64,000 nucleotides of DNA from Phoronis australis (lineage: Eukaryota > Phoronida > Phoronidae), in assembly GCA_002633005.1 (NCBI GenBank), contig NMRA01000150.1, positions 30,071 to 94,070 of the forward strand, given 5' to 3'. The notes below the pieces were generated by a model. The model was not told the DNA's origin. It ran no database searches and saw only the letters and a program-made list of their open reading frames with translations. The position numbers and the translations under genes were made by a program. Shown here piece after piece: positions 44,552 through 59,338 of this stretch (positions are counted from its first letter, which is position 1; every line of letters begins with the position of its first letter).

Positions 44552-47500
44552 ATGTGACCCACCACGACAAAATGAGTCTTAAGTTGGAAACTCTATTTCC
44601 TGGCAAGACTGCAAACAGTCGCTATCGGTTAAAATAAGGTCAAATGTTTTTTATTTCAGATTATCATTATTTATTAATTCTACTTCACAAATAGTACTTT
44701 AAAACAAGCAAACTTCATTTTAAACCTTATTTATTTCATTTTGAAAAACTTCACCTTCTCCACGACTGCATATCTCTTGAAATTTTCATCGAAATTTGCC
44801 GGTTTTCGTGTCTCCATTGCTCAGTCACCCGATGACCCAATTCGCTCGTAAACACATCCACAGAAAGGTCAAACTCTGCTCATTATGCATGTAGTAAGCT
44901 CTTTGAGTTTTTCGTCCAATCATCAGTCGTAATTTCACTTTTTGCATTAGGAGATATTCAACAGAAGTGCCACTCACCAGTCTTTTAGCTAGCAACGACC
45001 TTTAAACCCAATACATAGCTGACCTTCTTCGCTAGAACTGGTTAAGTGGGCGTGAAACTGTGGGGTCGCGAGGTCACGGCATGTTTACAAGACAGTAAGA
45101 TGGCTGGTCGCTGTGTAGCTGATATCTCAGTGATTAACTCTTGCCTCTGACTGCCGTATCAAGATCAGCAAGAATTAACTGAACTCATCAAAGAGCACAT
45201 TTGTGGATGGAGATTAGGAGGAATTTCGTGACAGCAACGAGTCGTCTGACAGCAGCAACTCATCGCCAGATGAGTTTCATGATCGACCCATCGTGAATAT
45301 GGTTACGTTGGATTGGAACAAACAGAACTTGAAGAAAACAGTCCGGATTAGCTTTAATCGCAGAACAATGTCTTGTACCTGCAAGCAGCTGAATATTACT
45401 GCAAGAGAGAATAATCTTCGATAGGGCTGAATCACTCGTCAGTCGCGGAAATCGTTGCTCTTCAGTCAGTGTCAGTGGACTTGGATAGGGTTGTCATTTT
45501 TTTCAAAATTATTCACACTAGCGTAAAATTTTGAATTATTTTGAACAAAGGTCAGCCACGAACTTGTATTTTGTAATCTACAGGACTTCATTTTATTAAA
45601 CTTCTCCAAAATACACTTTAACTACTTGTTTTACTTGCGGTAACCCCTCCTGCCACAAGTGGACTGACCCTGTTTACATAAGCTGGGAAATTTATTGACC
45701 CAGTTGCAGCAACCCAACATGAATATCACTCCTTTTTGGTTTGAGATTACATAATAAGGTCTATGTTTTTTTTTCTAATTTCTGATTACTTTCATTTGTT
45801 TATGTTGTTTTGTATACTAATAAGTCTGAAATGTAGCATTCAACTGCAGGTTGCTATGGAAATTTTAAAGACATTATCAGCACTTTTTCTCGGCCATTTT
45901 CCTTGACGTTTGAAAGCTCTAAATTTTCGCTCTCCCCGACTAGAATTGGCAATAACTCGGTCATTTTGAAGATAAGGACATGTTTCATACCTCTAAATGA
46001 TCAGAAAATACTGTATTTTCATAAAAAATAACAATTAAAGGAGAATGCCACCCGATTTAATTAGTCTTTTGCCGTCTTAATTGGTCTATATCCACATCGC
46101 CTCGCATACGGTCGACCTTACCTTGCCAAGAGGTGTCGCGTTAACCTGTGAGGAAGGTGAGAAACGACGCTAGCGACGTCAGAGGTTCATATGCAGAGTG
46201 AATGCCGCTATGTTGCGGTGCGTCGTTCCTGCTTGTCCGAACTAAACAGCTGGGAGGAAAGCGAGTATATCGTTTTTTTTTTACTTTCTCGAGAGTCCGA
46301 AATGCTTAGGAAGTGGCTCATGGTAGTGAAGAATGAAATGTACGCTGTAAATAGCAAGTATGAGGCCGTGAAACATCTCCGTGTCTGTGGCCTGCAGACG
46401 TCGACAGTGCCGGACGAATGTCGGCTTACCAAATAACTCCATACGTTCCGTTGTCTGAGCTTGTTCACGGCGACTATCTAGTATTTCTTCATCACTGTAT
46501 TCTTGTTCTAATTGATCACCTGTAAAACTTAACGATCCACCTGCGAAGTCGGGACAGATGAGCTCTAGTTCGTCCTAAGTCGGGATTGCGAGTTGCCATG
46601 TTGGCATTTATTACTGAGCATTCTGTTTCAAAATGAATTATTCTCACCCTAACCAATACTTATATAAAACTGAAGTTTGTCTCATTAGATGCAATTTGTA
46701 ATGCCTTTGGAGTGTTCGTGAGTGCAATCCAAATGATTTGAGAAGCCAGCAATGAATAAATCACTGCGTTACCGGCTTTCAGTGCAATAAAACTAGTAAC
46801 GGGACACCGAGGCCGTGTGAGCTCGTGCTAATTTAGTGTTTGCTGGCAGAAACTGTTGTGAAACAACTCGATTTCCATCCCACGGCCAGGTGTTAGGGAA
46901 TCTTTATTTACATTTACATTACTCAAATAATGATTGTCAATGTACAACTTCTGCTCTGACGATGCTATGGCCAAAGCGGAACCTGAATTCGCGGCCCCCG
47001 AAGAGTAAGTAGATTTGCAGTTTCGTGGTAATTCACCAACATAATCACGTGCACATTACTTTGGCTCACTAGTATAGTATTTTCTTGACTGGAAGTTTAG
47101 TTTCCACTGAACTTTGGCTGGTTTATTTTCGTGATGTCTGATCAGTTTCCGAGCCACTGGCCCGCCCGGGATAACGGGCCTGATCGGGCTCCGAGCCACT
47201 GGCCAGGATAACAAGAGTTTTGTGTTTAGAACTCAAAAAATCACAAGTTTAAACAACACAGATCTAGGTTCTCATGTCTGTATCTCACGGAAAATACTTC
47301 GAAATTGAACTGACCCCAAACTCCTGCTACGGACCTTATTGTCCTGCCGAACTTTGTATGCTATGGTGTGTCCAAATACCAATAAATCCGTAAGAGCGAA
47401 ATAAAACAACTTGTTTTTATAAGAACTCGGTGTATTTTTAAGGTTTTTACATCGAAGTTTGATGATTTATTGGTGTTAAACTATGACTTCAAGCGATAAG

Positions 47501-47745
47501 CTGACAACAGTAACCCGTGTTGTGAACTGCTGAACAAACTGCGTGTGAAACCGATGACGTCATTGGATAATTTCAACACCTCCGTCTGCCGTCAGGTGTC
47601 CGGTAACGCAACCTTACCTGTTGTTATGGAGTAGAACTACTCGATCTAAATTGATACAAATTAGGTTGTTTTTTGGGTGGCATGCTCCTTTAAGAAAATC
47701 ACAAATCCCGACTTAAGACTCATTTTGTGGTGGTGGGTCACATAT
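44552..47745. mobile_element. DNA transposon with 34-bp GTGACCCACCAC inverted ends
   Basis: Inverted repeats of 34 bp at 44556-44589 and 47708-47741 (two mismatches), flanked by ATAT on both sides. R4 sequence reads continuously across the junction after removal (GTGCATAT then TGCCGTCATC). Without the TTAA element nested in it, it is about 1.5 kb. A frame at 45231-45423 has an acidic-serine stretch (DSNESSDSSNSSPDE) then DWNKQNLKKTVRISF; it may be a transposase remnant but is not recognised. Confidence 0.65.
46035..47693. mobile_element. TTAA-flanked element with THAP remnant, copy 2
   Basis: 1651 bp (46039-47689), closely matching copy 1 along its length, with TTAA on both sides. The THAP remnant near 46190-46440 keeps RESEMLRKWLMVVKNEMYAV. 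It is inserted 15 bp inside the right end of the GTGACCC element. Confidence 0.75.
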
Positions 47746-50533
47746 TGCCGTCATCTCTGTCTTGGGCATCAGGGCGTCCGGCGTCCACGGCTGTATCTCC
47801 TAAACCCCTTGCAGTATCATATTAAAATTTGGCAGGTGTGTTCCTATGGGGTTGGCGACAGAGGGTGACAAGTTTCGGACCGACCCAAATACTGCTGTGC
47901 CCCTTGGTGGCAATTTTAGTTTTTTACATTTGCTTCTGTATCTTCAAAGGTCCTCAACCGATTTTCTTGAAATTTGGCACATAGGCATCTATTAATGAGG
48001 TGATGTTATCATTTTGTTTTCGGATGGATTGAAGGTATTTTGCGCCATCTAGTGGCCATTTTTAATATTTTCGAGGCTGTTTTTGACATCCACCCCTCTG
48101 TCAACCAAATCGCTCTAAGGATGATTGCGAAAATTGACATGTATGTTCTTACTATGAAGAGGACGGTTGATGATGATTTTCCAACGACTTCGACCAGTGT
48201 GGCGCTTCCTAGTGGGAGTTTTGTTTGTTTATGCGCCCGTGGCTGTGTCTCGTAAACGCTCTACAGGATGCAGCATATGTGTTTATATGAAGTTGACAAC
48301 GGACGACTTTGGTCAGATCGGACTACAGGTGTGCCCCATTGTGGGAATTTCATTTTTTTATGTTTACCTCTGTATCTTCAAAAGTCTTCGATGGATTTCC
48401 ATAAAATTTGACACATAGGCATCTATTAATCAGATGATGCTATCCTCCTGTTTGCAGGATCGTTAATAAGTTTAGCAAGTGTATTTATATGATGTTGACA
48501 ATGCACGGTGACCACCTTTGCACAGATCGAACTATTGGTGTGTCCCCTAGCGGCAATTTCTGTTTTTTACTGTAACCTCTGTATCTTCAAAGGTCTTCAA
48601 CGTATTTTCATAAAATTTGGAAAATATGCATCTGTCGGTGAGATGACGCTATCCTCCCGTTTTCAGATGGATTCGAGGTATTTTGCTTCACCTAGTAGGC
48701 ATTTTTACTGTTTTCGAGTATGTTTTTTGGCGTCTGCCCCGCCATCAACCAAACCACCCTGAGGATGATTTTGAAACTTGGCATGTGTGTTCGTACTACA
48801 AAGAGGACAATTGGCGATGTTTTTTCCGATAATTTCGGCCACTGTAGTTTCTGATAGCGGCAGTTTTGTTTTTACTTTTGTTTTGCGCTCAGGCGTACCT
48901 GTATCTCCTAAGCCCTCTGCACATGTATTTATGTGAAGTTAACAATGGAAGACGACTCTTTCAGACGGGTCCGACTAACACTGCCCCCTAGTGGCAATTT
49001 CATTTTTTTCTGTTTACCTGTTTCTCTGACGAATTTTCATGAAATTTGTCAAATAGCTTTCTTTTAAAGAAATAGTGACATTTCCGTTTTTCAGATGGAT
49101 TCGACGTATCTTGCTCCATGCAGTGGCCATTTTTACTGTTATTCTAGTCTGTTTTTGGCGTCCGCCCTCTATCAACCAAACCACTCTTAGGATGATTGTG
49201 AAAATTGGCTTATAGATTTTTAATGTGAAGAGGATGGTTGACGATGATTTTCTGGCTTCACTTACTGTGGTGCCTCCTAGCGGCATTTTTTTCGTCCTTA
49301 GTTGTATTTCCTGAGCACTTTGCAGTGCTTTCGTGGGCGCATTTCAATGTGCTGCGTTGCTCTTGTAGTTTTTTTAAGTTTACCGCTGTATCTTCAAAGG
49401 TCCTCAACGTATTTTCATAAAATTTGGTATATAGGCACCTATTAGTTAGATGATGCTTTCCTGTTGTTTTCGGATGAATTCGACGTAGTCTGCACCACCT
49501 AGAGGCCATTTTTACGGTTTTTGAGTATGCTTTTTTGGTGTCCACCGCCTATCAACCAAACTGCTCTAAGGATGATTGTGAAAATTGGCATGCATGTTCT
49601 TACTATGGAGAGGATGGCTGACGATGATTTTCCGACAGCTTCCGACTACTGTGGAGCCTCCTAGTGGCAGTTTTGTTCTTTTTGCACCTGTTGCTGTATC
49701 TCCTAAACCATTTGCAGGATCTTTACTAAATTTAGCTTGTGTATTGATATGGTTTTGACAACTGTGGCAAATTAATTATTTTACATTTACCTCTGTATCT
49801 TCAAAGGCCTTAAATGTATTTTCATCAAATTTTGAATATAGGCATCTATAGGTGAGATGACGCTATCCTGTTTTCGGATGGAATTGAGGTATTTTATGAC
49901 ACCTAGTGGCCATTTTTGCTGCTTTCGAGTGTTTTTAGCATCCACTCCTCCATCAACCGAACCATTCCAAGGATGGTTTTGAAAATTGCCGTTTATGTTC
50001 TCATTGTTAGAGAACGGTTTCCGTTGACAACTTTGACTACTGTGGCATCTCCTAATGGTAGTTTTGCTTTGTTTTGCGCCCATAACTGTATCTTCTAAAG
50101 CCACTGCAGAATCTTTATTAAATTTAGTAAGTGCATTTATATGAAGCTAACAACAGGCCACGATGACTTTCAGGTGGATTCAACGAACGCTGTGCCCCCT
50201 GGTGGCAATTGCATTTTATTCCGTTTCCTTTGTTTCTCTGAAGTTCCTGCATATGAAATTTGGCGAATAGCTTTCTATTAATGAAGCAATGACATATTCC
50301 TGTTTTCAAATGGATTGGACATTTTTGCTCCATTTAGTGGTCATTTTTATGATACAAATAAAGACCGTAAAAGCACACCATTGGCATTGCATTCGTGGGC
50401 GCATGTCAACACTCCGTGTTGCTCTTGTTGTCCATTTGATGCATTTACAGTTTCAGCTTATTCATTGAACAGATGTTTTTTGAGACACAGAAATAGTAGA
50501 AGAGTTGCAAGTGAAACAAACACACAAGTGAAC

Positions 50534-53088
50534 TACCGTAATCGTTCGGGTTAACGCCCTGGGCGGTTAAATTGGGGAATCCAAAAAATCGGGGGAGGGC
50601 GGTTAACCGAGCAGTGGGCGGTTAAATCGAAAATCCACCTAAAGTAGGGGATGGGCGATTAACCGAACATGGGCGCTTATTACGACAGACAACCGCCCTG
50701 GGCGGTTAATCTTACCTGGCGATCTAAATCCCGACAGGACAATCATACTCAGAACGCGTAGCCCTTTTCAAAGAGCTTAATCGTCACATGGCCAAATGAC
50801 TGTGAAAACATCATAACAGCGTATGATCCCAACAAAGGTTCTTTTGCCCTCAGATTAGTAATTCACTATTAAATTTACAAAATTGCTGAGTAATAGCCCC
50901 GTGCCGTCCTGCGGTGCACAGACGACCAGTCACCTCGCAGCCTCCACTAGAATTAAAACTGTTTCAAGATGTGACCCTACTTAAGTGCGCGTGTGCAAGC
51001 TTCACGTGTTGCAGAGGCCAGACATCAAATTTATGGTTACAGTCTCGTACTATATGTAGCTGTCAAGTTCTGACTCAGAGAGCAGTTTTAAAATTGGTTG
51101 TAATATAAGTTTGAAAAACTGTTGTTTTTGTGTTTGGGATGTTTTAGTCGACACTCCGTGACTCAATGACATTTTCAGCGTATGGTTCTGCGGCTAGCTG
51201 TCTTATCTCGACAGCCCGGCATTGCTTTCTTGCCATTGCGCCAAACATGCTATGCAAAGAAGTAAGACAAGGATCGGGGGTGGTCGAGCCAGTCGTCAAT
51301 CAAGAATAAAATTTCAAGCAACTGCATAAATATGTTACAAAATGTCAGAAAACAGCAATGTTTCAATTCATTATTCAAACTTCGTGGTGGAAAAACATTT
51401 ATTTTTCATGCAAGATATCCAGATTATCCTATTTATGTCACTTGTAATATTGCACTGCGGCACTGTTCGGTCCCCCTGTTATCGCGCAATGTCTCAGTCG
51501 GCTGACAATCGTGACTTGGAAATGCCGTCAAGTAATATAACGGCCTCTTTCAATATGCATCTCGTTTTTTATGGCCAAAGATAGTGGCGGTATTCATCAC
51601 GCATGTAGGGCCTACGTGTGAGTCACCTGTCAATCGCATGTTGGTGTCAAGGTAACATGCACTCCAAAGTGTGGGAACTTGCGCACGTGCACCACTACAA
51701 ATCAATCACACATAGCGACAGTCCGAAGTAACAAAAATGGGCGTGACTATGTGCTTTTAAGTTGTTGTTACGAAAGACCCAGTTCTTTACGATATTTCTC
51801 CGTTGCCAATGTTCCCCAAAACTGCGATGTCAAGTCTATTGCCATATTTCCCGGCTCGATGCTCCCTAAGCCCATCCCTGTAACTAGCTGTGTGAATCTC
51901 CTACCCACTATCGTCAAGCAGTCTACGTCGTAGATATTTCAGACTCGAATGGTAAGAATTTTTGTTCAGGCTGAAAATGGCCAATGTATAAACAAAATTA
52001 TTCTGGATGGCTAAAAAGGGGATGTGGAAACGATAATTCACACAGTCACACTTACGTGCAGGCTGACGCAAGAATAGTAAAGAACAGCCAGCGACATTAC
52101 TTAAATCTGTTAACCAGTTTGACTGAAATGCAATAAGCGAAAAACAAAATTTGACTAGCCGTTTTTTTTATTACTTCATATTACTTCACGATCATACACA
52201 AACATACATTATTGCCAACGTTTGAATTCAGAAATCGACAGGCAGCAACGAAATTGGTAACCCAGTAAGGCACTTGTACTGTCCCTTCGGTTGCCCCATA
52301 TCCTCTGTAACCCGGCAGTTATATTCATCAAAATATTGAGAAGTTCACATCTTTCCGTGAGTTTTGAGATTTGTTCAAAATACAAGAGCTTCCCACCTTA
52401 ATAGAATTTGGAGGGTTGGCAAAACCGTTGTCACATTTCTCTGGCCTGCCTCCCGTTCAGTAACGCTAGGACCTAGCTTAAAAGCAAGACTGTGCGAGAT
52501 TACGCGAGATATTGCCGTGTATTTTAAATAAGAGCACGTGACCTTGACTAGCTTTTGGCTAGGTCCTAGCGTAGGTCCTAACGTCTACTGAACGCACGCC
52601 TGATTTTTTTGAATATATGTTTATCTAGTGCACTGCAGACGGAATCTCAGCGCGTCAGACAAAGTCGCTGAAAGCGGAGGTTTTGACGCCAGCGGTGTTC
52701 TTAAACTTTGCAAACAAGGGAAGAAAATAGAGTGACAAGAAGGTTCAAGTATTATATTTTGAAGTGAGTTCGTGACCCAAGACAATAACTCGTTACCTGT
52801 ATTGTAATTCAGATTGCTAAACCACCGTCTCGGAGTCCCGGCGTCGTTGCACTCATTGTGATCGTTGATCTTTTTCTAAAAGTCGGGGAATCGCGCGTTT
52901 CCTTAGCACTAGGTGCTAAATCTTCATTCTTTAAAAGTCGGGGCTGGGCGCTTAACTGAGAGGTGGGCGCTTAACTGGAAATCTTCAAAAATCGCAGGGC
53001 GAGCTGTGGGCGGTTAAATTGAAAATCCACTTAAAGTCAGGGATGGGTGGTTAACTGAGCATGGGCGTTAACCCGAATGATTACGGTA
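50534..53088. mobile_element. TA-flanked element with GGGCGGTTAA subterminal repeats, copy 2
   Basis: 2551 bp (50536-53086) with inverted ends CCGTAATCGTTCGGGTTAAC / its complement, flanked by TA. The subterminal 150-250 bp on each side carry repeated GGGCGGTTAA, GGGCGATTAA or GGGCGCTTAA motifs. Homologous along most of its length, inverted, to 7821-10746. It contains MITE copy 3. No transposase recognised. Confidence 0.75.
52445..52602 (+). repeat. CCTG-target MITE, copy 3
   Basis: Element 52449-52598 with CCTG duplicated on both sides. Inserted independently of copy 1, about 45 bp away in the host-element coordinate and in opposite orientation to it. Confidence 0.85.
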
Positions 53089-53173
53089 AATATTTTCCAG
53101 TTGACTAGGTTTGGTCACATGACCATTGTGTATTGACAGGGATGTTATTATCACAGTCACTAATGTACACTTG

Positions 53174-53576
53174 CGTAATGGAGAATTGTGTTATTACTAT
53201 TCTCCATATGTAGAACGAAGAATTGTGTTATTACTATTCTCCATATGCATAACGGAGAATTGTGTTATTACTATTCTCCATATGCATAACGGAGAATTGT
53301 GTTATTACTATTCTTCACATGCATAACGGAGAATTGTGTTATTACTATTCTCCATATGCATAACGGAGAATTGTGTTATTACTATTCTTCACATGCATAA
53401 CGGAGAATTGTGTTATTACTATTCTCCATATGCATAACGGAGAATTGTGTTATTACTATTCTCCATATGCATAACGGAGAATTGTGTTATTACTATTCTC
53501 CATATGCATAACGGAGAATTGTGTTATTACTATTCTCCATATGCATAACAGAGAATTGTGTTACTACTATTCTCCA
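53174..53576. repeat. 37-bp minisatellite
   Basis: About 11 units, each with GGAGAATTGTGTTATTACTA, TTCTCC and CATATGCATAAC. GGAGAA and TTCTCC pair within each unit. Two units carry the variant TTCTTCACATG. The rest of 53577-53848 shows nothing. Confidence 0.95.
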
Positions 53577-53848
53577 GAGCGAGGTCTCGTTGTATGGCAG
53601 TGCTCTCATACTTATAATTAATAACAATTCAAATCATTCTTCTTTGGTGGCTGCAATAGTATAACAATAGTACATGATATTTACATAATCAAACTAGCGT
53701 AGTTTCAATGATTTCTTAATTTTTATTATCTACAGTCTCACAAGAGAATATTTTTAAGCTGTCACATGTCTTCAATTTCTCGATAGTATAGTTGATGGAT
53801 GATGAGTTCTTTTTTATACCCTGTGCCGATGTTCTATTGATGTTTCAG

Positions 53849-53954
53849 GTCATTGTGTGCTAACCTGGCTGCTGCCAATAAATTCACCATAGACCACTTG
53901 GAGGACAGTAAGAACTGGTCGCTGGTTGGGAAGGCAGACTTCTTCTATATTGGA
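53849..53954 (+). CDS. ADK: Adenosine kinase, exon 6
   Basis: Encodes the last base of Arg145 and residues 146-180: SLCANLAAANKFTIDHLED, then the KNWSLVGKADFFYIG segment. SLxANLAAAN is strongly conserved in ADK. Acceptor GTTTCAG, donor GTATGT, ends in phase 0. Confidence 0.95.
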
Positions 53955-54223
53955 GTATGTTGCTTCCTGCTTATTCACTGCTAGTTCATGTTAACATTCT
54001 GATGTTGCCAAGAACATCATGATGTCAAGCTTGATACATATACAAAACGTATCGAGAGTTTATGTAGATGAAATAATAGGCCATGATAAATTATTCAATA
54101 AGGTCGAGTACACTTCGAATGCTTAGTCTCATTTATTTTTTGGCAAATTTTTAAAATACCGGTACTTCACCCAGACTGTTCATGTGGCGGATCACAGCGT
54201 GTTACATTACAAATTTAGATTAG

Positions 54224-55301
54224 TTAAAGGAGAATGCCACCCGATTTAATTTGTCTTTTTTACTGACTTAATTGGTCTATATCGACATCACCCCGTATAC
54301 GGTCAATCTTATCTCGCCGAGAAGTGTCGCGTTAACCTGTGAGGAAGGTGAGAAACGATGCAGCGACGTCAGTGGTTCTTCTGCAGAGTGAGTGCCGCTA
54401 TTGTGTGGTGTATCGTTCCTGCTTGTGCGAACTATGAAGCTGTTAATAAAGTGATAAATCATTTTTTCTATTTCCTCGAGAGCTCATAATGCTTTGAAAG
54501 TGGTTGGCGGTTGTGAAGAATGTTCTCCTGTCTGTATTTCACGGACAAATAATTTGAATTTATCGCCGAACACACCCCAAACTCCAGCGACCGACCTTGG
54601 TAAATTTCCTGGCTACCAAACTTTGTAGGCTACGGTATGTTCAAATACCTATAAATTCGTAACAGCGAAATAAAACAACATATTTGTTGAATAACTCAAT
54701 GTATTTGTCAGGGACTTAGATCAAATTTTGATGATTTATTGGTATAAAACTATGAATTTAAGCGATAAGCTCACACCAGTAAGTGTGTTGTGAACTGCTG
54801 AACAGACTGCGTTCGAACCTCTGACACCATTGGTTAATTTCAGCACCTCTGTCTGCCGTCAGGTGTCAGGTAAAAGAACTTTACTTGCTGTTATAGAGTG
54901 AAAGTACTCGATCTAAATTGATACAAACTCCCGCAACCGAACTTGGTAAATTGGCCTAAAGTACCGAATTTTGTAGGCTACGGTATGTTCAAACACCTAA
55001 AAACCCGTAGCAGCGAAATAAAATAACACGTTTGTTCAATAACTCGATGTATTTGTAAGGGTTTTACATTGAATTTTGATGATTTATTGGTGTAAAACGA
55101 TGAATTCAAGTGATTAGCTGACACCAGTAAGTGTGTTGTGAACTGCTGAACAGACTGCGTTCGAACCTCTGACACCACTGGTTAATTTCAGCACCTCTGT
55201 CTGCCCTCAGAAAAAAGGGCTGTTTTTGCTGTTATTGAGTGGAACTACTCGATCTAAATTGACACAAAATAGGTCGTTTTTTGGGTGGCATTCTCTGTTA
55301 A
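54224..55301. mobile_element. TTAA-flanked element with THAP remnant, copy 3
   Basis: 1070 bp (54228-55297), same ends as copies 1 and 2, TTAA on both sides. The THAP start (CIVPACANYEAV) is visible near 54410. The middle is deleted, and the 3' third is duplicated in tandem with a spacing of about 348 bp (CTACGGTATGTTCAA at about 54630 and 54978). Confidence 0.75.
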
Positions 55302-56955
<1,654 letters not shown>

Positions 56956-58536
56956 TACCGTATTCATGCTAGTAACTGCCCATGCCCCTATAAGCGCCCC
57001 TATAAGCGCCCCCCTCACAGGTTTTCAGACTTTGCTAAAATAAGCCCCCAGCCCATGAACGTGTACATCCGAAAATGCCTTACCTACAGTCCTAAAATTT
57101 TTCAGTAGTGTCTTCAATTGATCAATAATATCCGAAAGTCCTGAAAAAAATCATTGTGCGCAGAATTTGTAGACCACGAGCGTTGCCGTTGTGTCGCTAT
57201 TTAGCCGTGACTATACGCTTCAAACTTCTGCCGTGTCTCAAAAAGAACGAAAAGTTTTGCTGATCTTGTGTGGAACGTGTCCCACTATGCCCTGGCCTTT
57301 CAGAAATGCTGTAGCGTACTTGTCAATGTTATTGTATTTTAGATATTTCCTGCCTCAACAGGAATCCAAATTTCTTTGTATACGTGAAAACCGCGTATTG
57401 AAGCACGTGGCCAGGAAAAGTGTGCTACGTACATGTATCAGTCATCAAAGTCATTAGTCGGGAACTATCCATTTATGAAACGGGTAGCATAGCATCGGCA
57501 AGAAATGAGTATTGGCACTAATTTCAGACAGTTTCCAATACTTTATTTTTAGGAGGGATTGTTTGATTAATCATAATTGGTGTTTTTAAAGCCAAATAGC
57601 CGATAAAATGACCACTGACAGTGAATGCTTGCACACCCGAACAAATTGAAATAATCGTCAGACAGTCATGTACACATCCAGCCACACGGCGACTACTATG
57701 GGCTTGACCGAGACATATGTCAAACGTTTTTTAGCAGATGAGACCGGCAAGTGCTGAATGAAACATGTACTGCTTTACTGCTTGTGCTAATTTCTTTAGA
57801 TACAATGCACATCTAGCTTGTTAGACTACGTTTACTTTGGCAAAAGAACTCTGGTGACACGCATGCGCTCGGTTACTCACACATGCAGACGAACTTCAAA
57901 ACAAATGTCACGTGACAAATGTGTTGCCAATCCTAGATGGCATGATGTAGCACAGATGTGGACTTAACCTGTCGTAAATCCCGACTCACAGGAACTTAAA
58001 AATCTTAGGGACACTATTTGGAAAACTTAAAGGCGAAGGCAACCTTTTTTCGTGTCACTTTTAGCAAAAATAAGGTTCGTTGATTATCAGACACATTTTT
58101 CACTTATTTACTGCTTTTAGTAATTTAATTAAATACTCATCGTCTACTCCAGGATAGACAAACTGAATACAATAGAACCTCATGGATTGAACATAAAAAC
58201 TTAAAATATGTCATTGAATTTTTTACGCAAAAATGTATCATTTTCATTACACCATATCTTATATGTCAATTGTCATTTCGTGTTTGATTTTACTTTATTT
58301 CTGTTCTTGTTGATAAAGGAAGTTGTTACCTCCGAAAATTTCAAATTTCAGTTGATCCATTCTTGTTGTTTTATTTACCGATTTATCTACTCCAGAAGTG
58401 ATGTTTTGGGAGGCAAGAATTTCGCGCCAATTTCTGTTCATATAGTCTGACTGTGAGAGCAGTCGAGTCAGTCATTTTTCTACCTCGGTTGTGATAAGTT
58501 CGGTCGTTGTTTGCTTTTGCTTATGAGTCAGTCATC

Positions 58537-58690
58537 ATGCCACACAGTTGCTGTGTACTGGGGTGTACTCATTATCGTCTCACGTACAAAGGAAGAACTG
58601 TTCCACTTGCCTGAGTGTCCGGTGACACACTCCCACTGGAGGGTGATCAGAGCACCCAAACTGCTTAGATCCCGCCGTGTGACTCCTTCG
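58537..58690 (+). pseudogene. THAP domain fragment, left arm
   Basis: MPHSCCVLGCTHYRLTYKGR (C-x4-C of the THAP finger), then in another frame KEELFHLPECPVTHSHWRV, which supplies the FxxxP and Trp positions. Cut off before the C-x2-H pair. Confidence 0.55.
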
Positions 58691-58739
58691 CCACACACCT
58701 GGCACCTTCTAAATAGCTCCAATACAAGCCCACAATAAA

Positions 58740-59338
58740 CTTATCAAACTTGGGCTCACCGATCTGTTTATTGGATGACGAACTGTCCTCTTCACTGGGT
58801 GTCGAACTGGGCCTGTATTCACTCCCACTACTCGATATCGCTGCAGGGCTGCTTACAGGCTCTGGGCTAGAGACAACAGCACAGGGCGAATCACTGTTAG
58901 GTCCCGGAATTGCACGTAATGGGGTACGTTCGGAGACACGGGTGACAGTAGATGAAGTGCCTCCAGTCACTTTTTATAGTGGCCACAGCTCGCGAGGCTT
59001 CTCGCTTCAAAAACACACTTCTCGGGGTTGGCGATGGGGCACTACCGGGAATCAACACCGACGGTATGGTACCCTTCTTCAGGCGTTGTTTAGCAGGGAC
59101 CTTCATCAATTCAGCGTACATATCTCTGTCGTAATCTGACTGCAGAAAATGCTTGCCACACACTCGGTAACCATCCACTGCTCTGCACGTTGCATGGACG
59201 GGTAGCGCTGCGTTCTTCACATGAACGAGCTAGCTAAGTACGGCAAAGTGTGTCATCCTTCGGAAAGCGACGCAAGGTACCCAAAGCGCGTGTGAGACGA
59301 TAATGAGTACATCCGGGCACGCAGCAACAGCGTGGCAT
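58740..59338 (-). pseudogene. THAP-domain transposase N-terminus, right arm
   Basis: From ATG 59338 on the minus strand: MPRCCCVPGCTHYRLTRA, LRRFPKDDTLC, then after a stop and frame change YRVCGKHFLQSDY with the C-x2-H pair, RLKKGTIPSVLIP (the LKxxAVPT-like box) and a Ser/Pro-rich linker to EPKFDKFIV near 58750. This is a full C2CH THAP finger broken by a shift, with no catalytic domain remaining. Confidence 0.6.

Larger units (their letters stand above)
44312..50440 (+). repeat. Irregular tandem array R4, interrupted at 44556-47741
   Basis: Units of roughly 435 bp, some shortened to 210-405, each with landmarks TCTGTATCTTCAAAGGTC, CATAAAATTTGG, ATCTATTAGTGAGATGA, CACCTAGTGGCCATTTTTA, CTCTATCAACCAAACCACTC and CTCCTAGTGGCAGTTTTGTT. 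The landmark recurs near 47950, 48370, 48580, 49390 and 49790 plus degenerate ones near 49015 and 50225. A related block lies at 60592-61020. No coding frame is conserved. Confidence 0.75.

Noticed and set aside
53174-53576. CRISPR-like array
   Set aside because: Units are contiguous tandem repeats without unique spacers, in animal DNA.
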